Notes: generated by a model not told the origin, from the sequence alone. A stretch of 64,000 nt of DNA from an uncultured Ignavibacteria bacterium (GCA_937873695.1 CALMYL010000012.1:62001-126000), one strand, 5' to 3'; positions 1 through 8,694 are shown, counted from the stretch's first letter. Made by a program: numbers and translations.

Positions 1-1199
1 CGCTCACGCCTGTTGGAAATCGTTCTGGCTGCCATCATTGCCGGTATTGCACAGGCGTAACCTGAGAGCATCGGTATAAATGACCTGCCGTTGAGCCCGA
101 ATTTACTCAGTGGTTTATCTATCAGCATTGCAGCTCTTGCAAGGTAACCGGTATCTTCAAGGAGTCCAAGTAAAATAAATAATATCACAATTTGCGGGAC
201 AAATATCATTACAGAACCGAAGCCGTTTATTATGCCGTTTGTAATAAGACTGTTATACCATGTATCAGCCGGCAGTGATTCAGATACCAGCGCGGATAGG
301 CTGCTGAAACCTGCATCAATAAGATCCATTAAAGGCTGCGCTATCCAGAAGATCGAAGTGAATATCACACCCATCGAAATGATAAATATTAATATTCCCC
401 ACAAAGGATGGAGAAATACCTTATCCAGTTTCATGGAATTTCTATCCGGAGTTCTTGAAAGTGAGTGGAAATTCTTTTTATTGATTTCATCAAGATCAAG
501 CTTATTGTTCTTATGTTCAATTACTTCGCGCTCAGTAGTTTCAGTGTAGTCATATAACTGAGCTACTTCTTCAATTGAAGGGATCTCGGGTTTATGAATA
601 GAAGATTTAAATCCCGCTGACTTATCAGAAAAATAAAGTTCCTGAGAAAAGCTGATGAGAGCATCGATACCAAGTTTTGCCGCGCTGTTAATTTTTACAA
701 CAGGAGTGTTAAGAATTCCCAAAAGTTTTTCTGCATTTACTTCAAGTTCTTTCTTATCCAGCAGATCATTCATAGTTAATGCAACAATTGCCTTAAAGCC
801 CGCATTTATAACCTGCTTCACAAGGAACAGCTGTCTGGAAAGCTGCGTGGCATCACAGCTTACAATGACCACGTCGGGAATCCCGAATTTCGGGTGATTA
901 AAAATGCCGTCAACTGTTACATCTTCATCAGGTGAGCCGGGGTTTAGACTGATAATGCCGGGTGAATCCATAACATAAGCCGCAAAATTGTACTTGTTAA
1001 CAAGTCTGCCTATTGAGTACTCAACTGTTGCGCCGGGATAGTTGGATGTTTTAAAATTTGAGCCGGTTAAGGTATTAAACAGAGTTGTTTTGCCTGAATT
1101 AGGCATACCAACCAGCGCTATTACAGGTAAATTATTTTCTTTAGATATATCCTTAAGGGAATCTGTATGACAATCTTTTTCTTTAACGGTTAAAGCCAT
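1..1199 (-). CDS. feoB: Ferrous iron transport protein B (FeoB), N-terminal part, cut by window edge
   Basis: FeoB is the inner-membrane Fe(II) importer with a cytosolic GTPase domain. Reading the minus strand from ATG at 1199 gives an open frame to base 1. It shows a G1 P-loop (GMPNSGKTT), the FeoB switch sequence YPGATVEYS, a G3 motif DSPG, then a linker and membrane segments ending in the conserved MLSGYACAIPAMMAART. About 400 residues are present; the C-terminal half lies outside the window. The start is 3 bases after the feoA stop, so the two are one operon. The G4 position reads ALTMNDLLD, where FeoB proteins usually have NxxD. No frameshift is visible. Identification is secure. Confidence 0.95.
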   Translation of the reverse strand, partial: MALTVKEKDCHTDSLKDISKENNLPVIALVGMPNSGKTTLFNTLTGSNFKTSNYPGATVEYSIGRLVNKYNFAAYVMDSPGIISLNPGSPDEDVTVDGIFNHPKFGIPDVVIVSCDATQLSRQLFLVKQVINAGFKAIVALTMNDLLDKKELEVNAEKLLGILNTPVVKINSAAKLGIDALISFSQELYFSDKSAGFKSSIHKPEIPSIEEVAQLYDYTETTEREVIEHKNNKLDLDEINKKNFHSLSRTPDRNSMKLDKVFLHPLWGILIFIISMGVIFTSIFWIAQPLMDLIDAGFSSLSALVSESLPADTWYNSLITNGIINGFGSVMIFVPQIVILFILLGLLEDTGYLARAAMLIDKPLSKFGLNGRSFIPMLSGYACAIPAMMAARTISNRRE

Positions 1200-1202
1200 T
1201 TA

Positions 1203-1463
1203 TCAGTTTATCTTAATACATTCCGCTTCGCTTTTTCTTAAAGCAATTATTGTACCGCGCACAGAAACCGCAACGGGATCTTTAAAAGGCGACTTTGCCA
1301 TAACTGTTACTTCCTGCCCGGGTGTAAAACCCAGTTCCATAAGCCTTAAGCAATGGCAATGCACGTCAAGGCAGTCATCACCTACTGATGTGATAAGAGC
1401 TGTATCGCCGATCTTCATATCGGCCACTGACTTAATGTTTTCTGAAATTTCCGGCTGTATCAA
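1203..1463 (-). CDS. feoA: Ferrous iron transport protein A (FeoA), SH3-like
   Basis: FeoA is a small cytosolic SH3-like protein that supports FeoB. The 86-residue product has the family layout: a leader, then MKIGDTALITSVG, a CHCLRLMELGFTPGQEV core (small hydrophobic-Gly-Met-Gly-like region), and the C-terminal strand VAVSVRGTIIALRKSEAECI typical of FeoA. An extra Cys/His cluster (CLDVHCHC) precedes the LMELGF motif. It is the first gene of feoAB, 3 bases ahead of feoB. Upstream are a promoter and a perfect palindrome (see 1490-1520), which suggests iron- or oxygen-responsive control. That regulator is inferred, not seen. Confidence 0.93.
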   Translation of the reverse strand: MIQPEISENIKSVADMKIGDTALITSVGDDCLDVHCHCLRLMELGFTPGQEVTVMAKSPFKDPVAVSVRGTIIALRKSEAECIKIN

Positions 1464-1489
1464 TCTGTATTTCTAAAATTAAATAAGAC

Positions 1490-1520
1490 CAAATATGTCC
1501 AATATTTAGGAAATATTCAA
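1490..1520 (-). promoter_or_regulatory. feoAB promoter with palindromic operator candidate in the spacer
   Basis: On the minus strand a TTG (1520-1518) is followed after exactly 20 bases by CATATTTG (1497-1490), matching the Bacteroidota -33/-7 pattern TTG-N20-TAnnTTTG at all but one base. The spacer holds a perfect inverted repeat AATATTTAGGAAATATT (1501-1517; 7-bp arms, 3-base centre). A protein bound there would block RNA polymerase. The feoA ATG is at 1463, giving a leader of about 20 bases. A Fur- or DtxR-family repressor is a reasonable guess only. Confidence 0.6.
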
Positions 1521-1564
1521 TGCAAATAACATGCAATATACTGAAAAAATCCAACATAATTAAT

Positions 1565-1591
1565 AAAAAACCCCGGCTTTAGACCGGGGTT
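1565..1591 (-). terminator. Intrinsic terminator of the secreted protease gene
   Basis: Arms AACCCCGG (1569-1576) and CCGGGGTT (1584-1591) form a GC-rich hairpin. On the minus strand it is followed by a T-run (plus-strand A-run 1565-1570). It lies about 25 bases after the stop of the minus-strand gene at 1617-3836. Confidence 0.85.
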
Positions 1592-1616
1592 AGTAAAACA
1601 GAAATTAATTTATTGA

Positions 1617-3836
1617 TTACTTAATCAATATCATTTTCTTTGAATCAACGAAATCACCGGCCTCTATTCTGTAATAGTAAATACCGCTTGGGAGCCTTGA
1701 AGCGTCAAATTCATAATTATAATAGCCTTCAGTTCTTATTTCGTTATTTATCAATACTGCTGTTTCTCTGCCTAAAGCATCATAAACTTTCAGTGTTACC
1801 GCCGATTTCTTCGGAAGTGCAAAGCTTAAGATTGTAACGGGGTTGAACGGATTCGGGAAATTCTGTGATAACCCGAATTCAACCGGTGTTCCGTTCTGGT
1901 TTGGCTGAATACCTATAGATGCCGTGATAGTGAAATTAGCATTTGACATATCAAAGAAGATATTATCAATTGCTTCAATCTTTATTCTTGCAGTAGTGTT
2001 CTCAATTGCCGGGAAGGTCACAACTTCTGTGCCGTCATTTGGGGTGTTTGCAGCAAGTACTGTGGGGAATGTGTTTCCGCCATCGGTTGAAAGCGTTATT
2101 TTTACATTAGCGCAGTTAACCGGCGCTGCAGTTGTATTGGCAACATCCCATGTAACGCTTTGGTTGCCGCCTATCGTTACATTTGTATTTGGATATGTAA
2201 CAAGGAACGGACCTGCCGTGCCTGTTGCGAAAAATACTATTTCTTCCGAAGCAACTCCGCCGCCGCCAGCGCGGTTATCTCTGACTGTCAGCCTGAATTT
2301 CAGCATCCTGTCATAAGTAGGCAGCAATTCGCCAAGTGTCTGTGTGTTGTTTAATATATCTGAGAGTTTCGGGAAAACCCTTGTCCCGTTAGTAACTGGT
2401 GAAAACGGTCTGAAAATAGGTGCATTACCCGAGGGTGAATTCGGGTGACCCTGCGGACCGGTATTGGTCTGCTCCCATGAGTATGTCAACGGGTCGCTGT
2501 TCGGATCAGTTGCTGAGCCTGTCAAACTGAACGGTGTTGATTTCGGTATTGTCCACCCGGCTGCCGGCATTGTTACTACCGGTGCATTGTTGCCTGTATT
2601 TGTTGTAACAGGGCAGGTATTACCGTTGCCGAACTGAGTGAAAGGAAGCATTTCTACAAACAGATTACCGCCGTGTAAATAAGGAATACTGTTGTTTGCA
2701 AGATTTGGCGCGCAAACGCCGGCATAGCCCATAATTGTTATTCCGCTGCCGGGCTCCCATGCAGTCGGCGGATTCGCGTTACAGCTTGTATTATTCTGTG
2801 TATGGTTACCTGAAAACTGGTGTCCCATTTCGTGTGCTACATAATCAATTGCCCACGGGTCACCGAATGGTGATGTTGACCCCGTTGCGCCTCTGCCTTT
2901 ATTTCCTGTTACGCATACTACTGAAAGTCCCGCAATACCGCCGAAACCGCCAGTACTAAAAACATGCCCGATATCGTAGTTTGCATTGCCAATTACGTTA
3001 TCCAGGTTATTCTGGTTTTCGCTCAGCAATGCGCTTCCGTTGTTGTTTGTATATGGATCAGAGCCTCCGTTGGTATAAATAATATCCATTTCGTTGGCAA
3101 TCAGTACAAGTCTTACTGCCATATCAGTTTCATAGACGCCTGTTATTCTGTTAACTGTGGTGTTTATGTTTGCAAGCGTAGCTACCTGACCGCCAAGCAA
3201 AGTTGTATATTCACCTGTTGCGGCAACTGCAAGCCTGTATGTTCTTAGCTGTTCACCTGTTCTGCTTACAATATTACTGTAAACAGGCGGGTTTGAATCA
3301 GTTTCTGTAAGGCAAACAAAATTCTTTTCTATAGCCGGGCGGAAGTCATCCCTGTAATATGACATGTAATATTCAGTTTCATTCAAGCTGAACGGGTCAA
3401 TAAACACAGAACCGTTAGGAGTTAGAACCATGGCGTGAAATCCAAGAGGAGTGTTATCAAACCTTATAACCGCATTAGGGTCATCAATGCCCTGGCCAAG
3501 ATAAGTTCTGATTTCCGGGTACTGAGCCGCTAGCTCAGGTGCCATAACAGGCGATTCAACAAACCTGAATTTTGCCATAGTACCGTTTGGCATCGGGAGT
3601 GATATTATTGTGTTCGAGTTCTTTACTCTTACTGCTGATTCCATTGGTGCAGTTCTAAGCAGGTTCAAAAGTTCTGCCCTGTTAAGCTGAACAGTCCTGA
3701 ACGAAACAGGCGCAAGATAAACTGTTCCCTTCACCGGAAAACTTCCCGGCTGAACATCCTGCCACATGCTGCCATTTGAAAAAACTGAACCTGTGAAGGC
3801 TAATACGCAAAGTACTAACGAAAATAAAAATTTCAT
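1617..3836 (-). CDS. Secreted reprolysin-like metzincin protease with T9SS sorting domain
   Basis: A 739-residue extracellular zinc protease. A signal peptide (about residues 1-20) is followed by a propeptide-like region. The catalytic domain carries HEMGHQFSGNH, close to the metzincin zinc motif HExxHxxGxxH but with the glycine one place later. A likely Met-turn, ITIMGYAG, follows about 35 residues on. Downstream come Ig/fibronectin-like beta modules (VTMPAAGWTIPKSTPFSLTG and TYPNTNVTIGGNQSVTWDV). The C-terminus is a T9SS type-A sorting domain with NFPNPFNPVT and a final SGIYYYRIEAG...KKMILIK. T9SS would export it and remove or anchor the tail at the surface. It is a single-gene unit with its own terminator at 1565-1591. 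The family call is firm; the substrate is unknown. Confidence 0.9.
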   Translation of the reverse strand: MKFLFSLVLCVLAFTGSVFSNGSMWQDVQPGSFPVKGTVYLAPVSFRTVQLNRAELLNLLRTAPMESAVRVKNSNTIISLPMPNGTMAKFRFVESPVMAPELAAQYPEIRTYLGQGIDDPNAVIRFDNTPLGFHAMVLTPNGSVFIDPFSLNETEYYMSYYRDDFRPAIEKNFVCLTETDSNPPVYSNIVSRTGEQLRTYRLAVAATGEYTTLLGGQVATLANINTTVNRITGVYETDMAVRLVLIANEMDIIYTNGGSDPYTNNNGSALLSENQNNLDNVIGNANYDIGHVFSTGGFGGIAGLSVVCVTGNKGRGATGSTSPFGDPWAIDYVAHEMGHQFSGNHTQNNTSCNANPPTAWEPGSGITIMGYAGVCAPNLANNSIPYLHGGNLFVEMLPFTQFGNGNTCPVTTNTGNNAPVVTMPAAGWTIPKSTPFSLTGSATDPNSDPLTYSWEQTNTGPQGHPNSPSGNAPIFRPFSPVTNGTRVFPKLSDILNNTQTLGELLPTYDRMLKFRLTVRDNRAGGGGVASEEIVFFATGTAGPFLVTYPNTNVTIGGNQSVTWDVANTTAAPVNCANVKITLSTDGGNTFPTVLAANTPNDGTEVVTFPAIENTTARIKIEAIDNIFFDMSNANFTITASIGIQPNQNGTPVEFGLSQNFPNPFNPVTILSFALPKKSAVTLKVYDALGRETAVLINNEIRTEGYYNYEFDASRLPSGIYYYRIEAGDFVDSKKMILIK

Positions 3837-4095
3837 ACAAAATTAATTTAGTTTATAAAAATATCATTAATTGGATTTGATCAAAAAATTATCGGATTAA
3901 TCCTCCTTTAAGCCGGGCTTTTGATCAGAATAGATAAGTATATTAGTGTAAGATAACATTAAATCGGGTGTTTTTCAATAGGTAGTTTTCTAACCAAAAG
4001 TAACTGAAAATTACGGCTACTGCTATGTTCATTATCATGTAAATAATACTGAATTTTTGGCAATAAATAACATCTCAAAATCATATATTTGTAAT

Positions 4096-5415
4096 ATGAA
4101 CGCGGTAGAAATAATAAAAAAGAAACGAAACGGCGAAGTTTTAACAGAAGAAGAAATTAACTACTTCATTTCTCACTATGTTAAGGGCAAAATTCCCGAT
4201 TACCAGAAATCGGCCCTGCTTATGGCAATTTATTTCAGGGGATTAAATGACGCTGAAACCCTTGGCTTTGTAAAAGCCTTCATAAATTCAGGTGCAAGGG
4301 TTGACCTTTCACATATAAAGAAGCCTAAGGTAGATAAGCACTCGACCGGCGGCGTAGGTGATAAAACATCAATTATTCTTGCTCCGCTGGTTGCATGTTT
4401 TGATGTTGTTGTACCTATGATGTCCGGCAGGGGCCTCGGACACACAGGCGGAACACTTGATAAGCTGGAATCAATACCGGGTTTCAATGTGCATCTAAGC
4501 ATAAAAGAATTTATAGCAAACCTGGAGAAGCTGAATGTTTGCATGATTGGGCAGACGGATGAATTGACACCCGCGGATAAAAAAATATACGCGCTTAGGG
4601 ATGTTACAGGTACTGTTGAAAATGTTGGACTCATAACCGCCAGCATTACCAGCAAAAAAATAGCCGAAGGCTCTGAAGGGATCGTATATGATGTAAAGGT
4701 AGGGAACGGTTCGACTTTGCCAACGTATGAAAAATCCAAAGAGCTTGCATCAAAGCTGCTTAAGACCTCAAAGGATTTCGGACAAAGAGCGATTGCGGTA
4801 CTTACCGATATGAGCTCACCCCTTGGTTACGCTATAGGTAATTGGTCCGAAATAAAAGAATGCATCGAAATAATGGATCCTGCAATAAATAAATCACCGC
4901 AATCTAAAGACCTGGTTGATATTGTTCTGCTGCTTGCCTCTGCTATGCTTCTTGTAGCAGGCAAAACAAAAACTTTTGAAGAAGGGATAATTGCATCAAG
5001 TGAAAAACTGCTGAACGGTGAGTGTTTTGATAAATTTATTTCTCTTGTCAAATTACAGGGTGGTGATATTAAATTCATCAAAAATACTTCACTTTACCCT
5101 GAGGCAAAATTTACAGAAGTTATCAGGTCAAAAGATGACGGATACGTTTCTAAGCTTGATGCACTTACTTTCGGACTTGCTGCTGTAAATCTTGGCTGCG
5201 GCAGAAAAACTGTTGAAGATAAAATTGATTATTCATCTGCTGTACTGCTTGATAAAAAAATTGGTGACAAAGTGAATAAAGATGATATAATTTGCAGAAT
5301 TTATGGTGAAACCGATGTGCAGGTAAGCTCAACAAAAAAAATGCTTCAAAAAGGTATCAAAATATCAAAAGTAAAACCTGAAATTAAAACCAGATTAATT
5401 GAAGTCATTAATTAA
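4096..5415 (+). CDS. Pyrimidine-nucleoside (thymidine) phosphorylase
   Basis: Catalyses phosphorolysis of thymidine/uridine to free base and (deoxy)ribose-1-phosphate in nucleoside salvage. The 439-residue product has family hallmarks: helical N-terminus with RNGEVLTEEEINYF and DYQKSALLMAI, phosphate-binding KHSTGGVGDKTS, the signature MMSGRGLGHTGGTLDKLESI, and the C-terminal pyrimidine phosphorylase domain (DGYVSKLDALTFGLAAVNLG). I chose ATG at 4096 because MNAVEIIKKK matches the family N-terminus. A TTG at 4057 would add 13 unlike residues. A TATATTTG box at 4084-4091 sits just ahead, so the transcript may have almost no leader. The gene overlaps the next one by 17 bases. deoA and pdp cannot be told apart here. 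Confidence 0.93.
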   Translation: MNAVEIIKKKRNGEVLTEEEINYFISHYVKGKIPDYQKSALLMAIYFRGLNDAETLGFVKAFINSGARVDLSHIKKPKVDKHSTGGVGDKTSIILAPLVACFDVVVPMMSGRGLGHTGGTLDKLESIPGFNVHLSIKEFIANLEKLNVCMIGQTDELTPADKKIYALRDVTGTVENVGLITASITSKKIAEGSEGIVYDVKVGNGSTLPTYEKSKELASKLLKTSKDFGQRAIAVLTDMSSPLGYAIGNWSEIKECIEIMDPAINKSPQSKDLVDIVLLLASAMLLVAGKTKTFEEGIIASSEKLLNGECFDKFISLVKLQGGDIKFIKNTSLYPEAKFTEVIRSKDDGYVSKLDALTFGLAAVNLGCGRKTVEDKIDYSSAVLLDKKIGDKVNKDDIICRIYGETDVQVSSTKKMLQKGIKISKVKPEIKTRLIEVIN

Positions 5416-5995
5416 ACTCACCTTTAAAACAGTATCCACAGTTGCGGTATTGGCATTACTTGCATATTTTGGCTGGAAGTATATCATTCCTAAGCTGGAC
5501 CAAAAGAACTCTAAGGATAACAGGTCATACCTTGTTAAGAAAGTGTTTGATGGGGATACATTCGAAATTGAAATTAACGGTAAAAGTGAAAAGGTAAGAA
5601 TGCTCGGAATTGATACTCCTGAAAAATGGTCATCCGATAAATTTGACCGCGATTCCGAACGAACAGGTAAAGATAAGGAAACGATTAAAAAGCTTGGAAC
5701 TTTATCCTCGGATTTCACTACAAGACTCATAGGCGGAAAGAAAGTTATGCTTGAGCCTGATGCCAAAGGTGATGATAAGGATAAATACGGCAGGCTGCTG
5801 AGATATGTGTACCTGGAAGATGGTACATTTGTAAACCTGAAAATTGTTGAAGAAGGCTACGCCAACGCTTACAGGAAGTTCAACGTTTCAAAACAGAGCG
5901 AGTTCATTGAAGCTGAAACCGAAGCGCGTGAAAAAAAGCGGGGACTTTGGGGCGATGTTGACGGCCTGAAATACATGGATTTGCGTGATAAATAG
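5399..5995 (+). CDS. Membrane-anchored staphylococcal-nuclease-like thermonuclease
   Basis: A 198-residue protein of the SNase (TNase) family, which cleaves DNA and RNA using calcium. One N-terminal hydrophobic helix (about residues 9-25, TVAVLALLAYFGWKYII) should anchor or export it. The nuclease core follows: VKKVFDGDTFEIEI, RMLGIDTPEKW, the active-site stretch DKYGRLLRYVYLEDG, and VEEGYANAY. The start is a TTG at 5399, inside the end of the phosphorylase gene in another frame (17-base overlap), which suggests translational coupling. The two genes could serve breakdown and salvage of extracellular nucleic acids; that link is inferred from adjacency. Confidence 0.9.
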   Translation: MKSLIKLTFKTVSTVAVLALLAYFGWKYIIPKLDQKNSKDNRSYLVKKVFDGDTFEIEINGKSEKVRMLGIDTPEKWSSDKFDRDSERTGKDKETIKKLGTLSSDFTTRLIGGKKVMLEPDAKGDDKDKYGRLLRYVYLEDGTFVNLKIVEEGYANAYRKFNVSKQSEFIEAETEAREKKRGLWGDVDGLKYMDLRDK

Positions 5996-6070
5996 AATCT
6001 TTTATATTTTATGATATTTCATTATTTTTACATTATTAATTCCTAAAGGGGAAAACACAAAGGAGACAAT

Positions 6071-6466
6071 ATGAACAAGGTTAAACTTTTCGCCGCTTTT
6101 GCTGTCTTATTTTTAGTGGTAGTATCCTGCTCTAAGCTTCAGAATCTGACAGGCGGAGACAGGCTGTATTTCTGCGAAAAATACACGACAAAAGAAATTG
6201 GCGAAGGTACAAAATTTACTACCGGAACTTTGACTGTAATGTTGAAGCTCTCCAAGCCCATCGGGGTTACATCTGTTGATGTTAATGTTACCGATGTTGC
6301 TACCGGAAAGCCGGTTGAAACATTCCCGTTCACGGTGCAGTCAAGCTGGGATTATATCCACTTTGATGATGTAGAGTTCAAAGAGCCCGGCAAATACAAG
6401 GTAAGCTGTCTTAAAAAAGACGGCACTGTAATTGCATCAAACGAAGTGGAAATTACAAGTAAATAA
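6071..6466 (+). CDS. Small lipoprotein of unknown function
   Basis: 131 residues. An N-terminal hydrophobic stretch ends in a lipobox (VVSCSKL, Cys near residue 20), so it should be a lipoprotein sorted by the Lol pathway. The rest looks like one beta-sandwich: a putative ligand region YFCEKYTTKEIGEG, then alternating strands and an end resembling an Ig-like fold (PGKYKVSCLKKDGTVIASNEVEI). A good ribosome site (AAGGAGAC) precedes the ATG. It ends at a strong terminator (6489). I do not recognise the family. Expression separate from the nuclease gene is possible, since 75 bases lie between them. Confidence 0.75.
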   Translation: MNKVKLFAAFAVLFLVVVSCSKLQNLTGGDRLYFCEKYTTKEIGEGTKFTTGTLTVMLKLSKPIGVTSVDVNVTDVATGKPVETFPFTVQSSWDYIHFDDVEFKEPGKYKVSCLKKDGTVIASNEVEITSK

Positions 6467-6488
6467 AGATTACTCTATAACCTCAAAT

Positions 6489-6516
6489 ACGGGCATAATT
6501 TTTATGCCCGTTTTTT
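6489..6516 (+). terminator. Intrinsic terminator after small lipoprotein
   Basis: Arms ACGGGCATAA (6489-6498) and TTATGCCCGT (6502-6511) are perfectly complementary around a short T-rich loop and run into a T-tract. It ends the transcript of the gene at 6071-6466. Confidence 0.9.
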
Positions 6517-6531
6517 ATTTATTCATATACA

Positions 6532-7398
6532 ATGAAAGCATTCAATAGATCTCTCCTGGTTTTACTGTTAATTTTACTCTTAAGCTCAAATGTTTTCTCT
6601 CAGCGAAGAGGCGGCAATAACCGTCTGCTTGATATACTGGGGCAGACAGCATATTCATATCTTTTAAGCGCAAACAGACCGGGTTATGGTGTGGATGCGT
6701 TTACTTCAGAAAAGGGAAAAACATTCCTTTCAATTGGAGTCTCGTACAGTGATGAGGTAATTGATGTACCTTTGTCGCTAAGTTACGGTGTAACTGATAA
6801 TTTTGAGCTCTCAGCCGGTATTTCTCCGTTTACTCAGTCATATAATTTTTCCGGCAGCAAGATCAGCGGGGTAGGCGATTCATACTTAGGACTTAAATAC
6901 TCATTCCTTGAATCGGATTATTTCATTCATGGCGTACAGACGATAGTCAAAATTCCCACAGCAAGTTCAACCAATGAACTGGGGACAGGCAAAGTTGATC
7001 TGTATTTTGGTTTGGCACAGGGATTTGTAAAAGGAAATTTTGGATATGACCTTAGTTTTGAAGTGAACTTGCTGCAGCGCAGAGATTTTCCCAGTACAAA
7101 AAAATATCCTGCTGTTATCCAGAATCAGATTGACAGCGCCAAGAGCAGTTATGATTACAGGTTTGAGCCTGAAATTGTAATTTCAGGCGGCCCCTCTGTT
7201 GATATTACCAAAAAAATATCTATGTATGCCGGGTATTCATTTTCAAGAAATACCAGGCTGAATTATAACTCGCACAGCGTATACAGCGGCATTGGATTTG
7301 TGCTTTCCAAAAAGATCGGTATGTCTCTTGGCGGTTCATACGGACTCGAAGAGGCAGGTACGTGGGGAGTTTCCGGCGGGCTCAACTTCTCGTTATAG
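6532..7398 (+). CDS. Outer-membrane beta-barrel protein, unknown function
   Basis: 288 residues with a clear signal peptide (residues 1-23, ending VFSQ). The mature part alternates polar and aromatic residues in many short strands (FLSIGVSYSDEV, DNFELSAGISPF, YLGLKYSFLE, KKISMYAGYSFS) and ends in an amphipathic strand GVSGGLNFSL. That end fits a BAM-type C-terminal beta signal, though the last residue is Leu and not Phe. This is the pattern of a transporter- or scaffold-type barrel such as MetA-pathway/DUF-type porins. No enzymatic motif is visible. It starts right after the terminator at 6489, so it likely has its own promoter in the 6511-6531 AT-rich stretch. Confidence 0.75.
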   Translation: MKAFNRSLLVLLLILLLSSNVFSQRRGGNNRLLDILGQTAYSYLLSANRPGYGVDAFTSEKGKTFLSIGVSYSDEVIDVPLSLSYGVTDNFELSAGISPFTQSYNFSGSKISGVGDSYLGLKYSFLESDYFIHGVQTIVKIPTASSTNELGTGKVDLYFGLAQGFVKGNFGYDLSFEVNLLQRRDFPSTKKYPAVIQNQIDSAKSSYDYRFEPEIVISGGPSVDITKKISMYAGYSFSRNTRLNYNSHSVYSGIGFVLSKKIGMSLGGSYGLEEAGTWGVSGGLNFSL

Positions 7399-7540
7399 AA
7401 TATTATTTTATTGAAAAATTCTCAAAGGCTGAGGAACCAATATATGTTCCTGCAGCTTTTTTTTATTTTCAAATGCAGTACAAATGTAAAGATCTAATTA
7501 TATATCAACTTTATTATGAGAAAGAGACTTCAACTTTTGA

Positions 7541-7705
7541 TTGACGCCGTAGGCGTCAAACATTTATAATTAAGGTGAGAGTAATTTACGACACCATAGG
7601 TGTCGCACATTGTTCGGCTAAAAGCGCAATATTTACGTGCGATACCTACGGCATCGTTTAACATTAAATTAAATTAACTATAAATGTGGAATCCCTACGG
7701 GATTC
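7541..7705. repeat. Cluster of four covarying mini-palindromes (REP-like)
   Basis: Four short inverted repeats share one design, 7-8 bp arms around a 3-base centre: TTGACGCCGTAGGCGTCAA (7541-7559), CGACACCATAGGTGTCG (7589-7605), CGATACCTACGGCATCG (7640-7656, one wobble pair) and GAATCCCTACGGGATTC (7689-7705). Only the CC-TAC-GG or CC-GTA-GG core is shared. The outer arm bases differ from copy to copy but stay complementary, so the hairpin and not the sequence is kept. The first two copies have the core in the opposite sense to the last two. No REP-associated transposase is present in the window. Confidence 0.8.
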
Positions 7706-7833
7706 TGATCATAGCTAAACATGAAGCCAAAACTGTTGTTAATATATTATCAAATAATAGGATTATTCTTTATACAGAAAACAACGAATATGATTGTTAT
7801 ATTGCATTTTTATATTTAACCGATCAAAAAATT

Positions 7834-8655
7834 ATGTCCATCCTCGCCGGGGAAAAGTTTGAGCTCAAACTTTTGCCTTCAAATACCGTTGCACTGCATG
7901 AAGAATGCGAAGATAACCGTTCAGGCAGACTTATAGAGCGGTTTAACGATGAAAATGTATTGTATAACCCGTTAATTGTAGCGTATATTAATGATAAGTA
8001 TATATTAATAGATGGCGCTAACAGGTTTGAAGCTTTAAGGCAAATAGGCTGTAAGGCAATACTGGCACAGCTGGTTGATTATACCAGCAGCAGCGTGGTA
8101 CTTAAATCATGGTACCATTTTGTAAGCTTTATGACTATTAAAGAGCTTGAGCTTTTCTGCATCGAAAGCGGTATGACCTTTACAATGCTGCTTAAAAAAA
8201 GAAAGCCCCAAAGCAATAATGAGCTTATCGTTCTTTCAACAGACGGGTGCGCCGCATCTATAATGTTAAGCGAAGTTCTGGAGACAAGGCTTGCTTCACT
8301 ATCACTTCTTAACAGGTATTATGAGCGCAACTTCAGCTACACAAGAATTGATAGTGATACTGATATTGCCAATGTAGGAGATCTCTCGCCGGATGAAGGA
8401 CTGCTTTTCGTATTCCCGGATCTTGCAAAGGAAGATATAATTGCAATTGCAGATCTGAAGCAGAAACTGCCTGCGGGAATATCCAGGCACATGATACCCA
8501 ACAGGGTTTTGCATATTAAGATACTTGTTGACGCGCTGAAAACCGATGAAAATATTGATAAGCGTAATATTGAGCTTGAAAAGTACATTCAGCATAAAAT
8601 TGATTCCAAAAAAGTGAGGCTTTACAGGGAACCGATTCTTGTATTTGATGAATAG
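7834..8655 (+). CDS. ParB/sulfiredoxin-fold-like protein
   Basis: 273 residues from ATG at 7834. An upstream ATG at 7684 would read through the last palindrome and adds unlike sequence, so I reject it. The N-terminal domain resembles the ParB N-terminal/SbnI fold: LLPSNTVALHEECEDNRSGRLIERF, then NPLIVAYINDKYILIDGANRFEALRQIGCKAILAQLVDY. The DGANRxxAL segment sits where ParB proteins carry the nucleotide-binding GxxR motif. No helix-turn-helix DNA-binding domain follows, and the rest is unassigned. SbnI-like free-serine kinases share this fold, so a kinase or regulatory role is possible. It precedes lolE by 39 bases. Confidence 0.65.
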   Translation: MSILAGEKFELKLLPSNTVALHEECEDNRSGRLIERFNDENVLYNPLIVAYINDKYILIDGANRFEALRQIGCKAILAQLVDYTSSSVVLKSWYHFVSFMTIKELELFCIESGMTFTMLLKKRKPQSNNELIVLSTDGCAASIMLSEVLETRLASLSLLNRYYERNFSYTRIDSDTDIANVGDLSPDEGLLFVFPDLAKEDIIAIADLKQKLPAGISRHMIPNRVLHIKILVDALKTDENIDKRNIELEKYIQHKIDSKKVRLYREPILVFDE

Positions 8656-8694
8656 TTTTTATCTTTGAACTTATAACAGTAATAGAATAATTTG

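Noticed and set aside
4230-4739. 169-residue minus-strand frame over the phosphorylase
   Set aside because: Shadow of a well-conserved enzyme; sequence is low in complexity and unlike any family.
7684-7833. N-terminal extension of the ParB-like protein
   Set aside because: It would read through a palindrome of the repeat cluster and has no family similarity; the ATG at 7834 is better.
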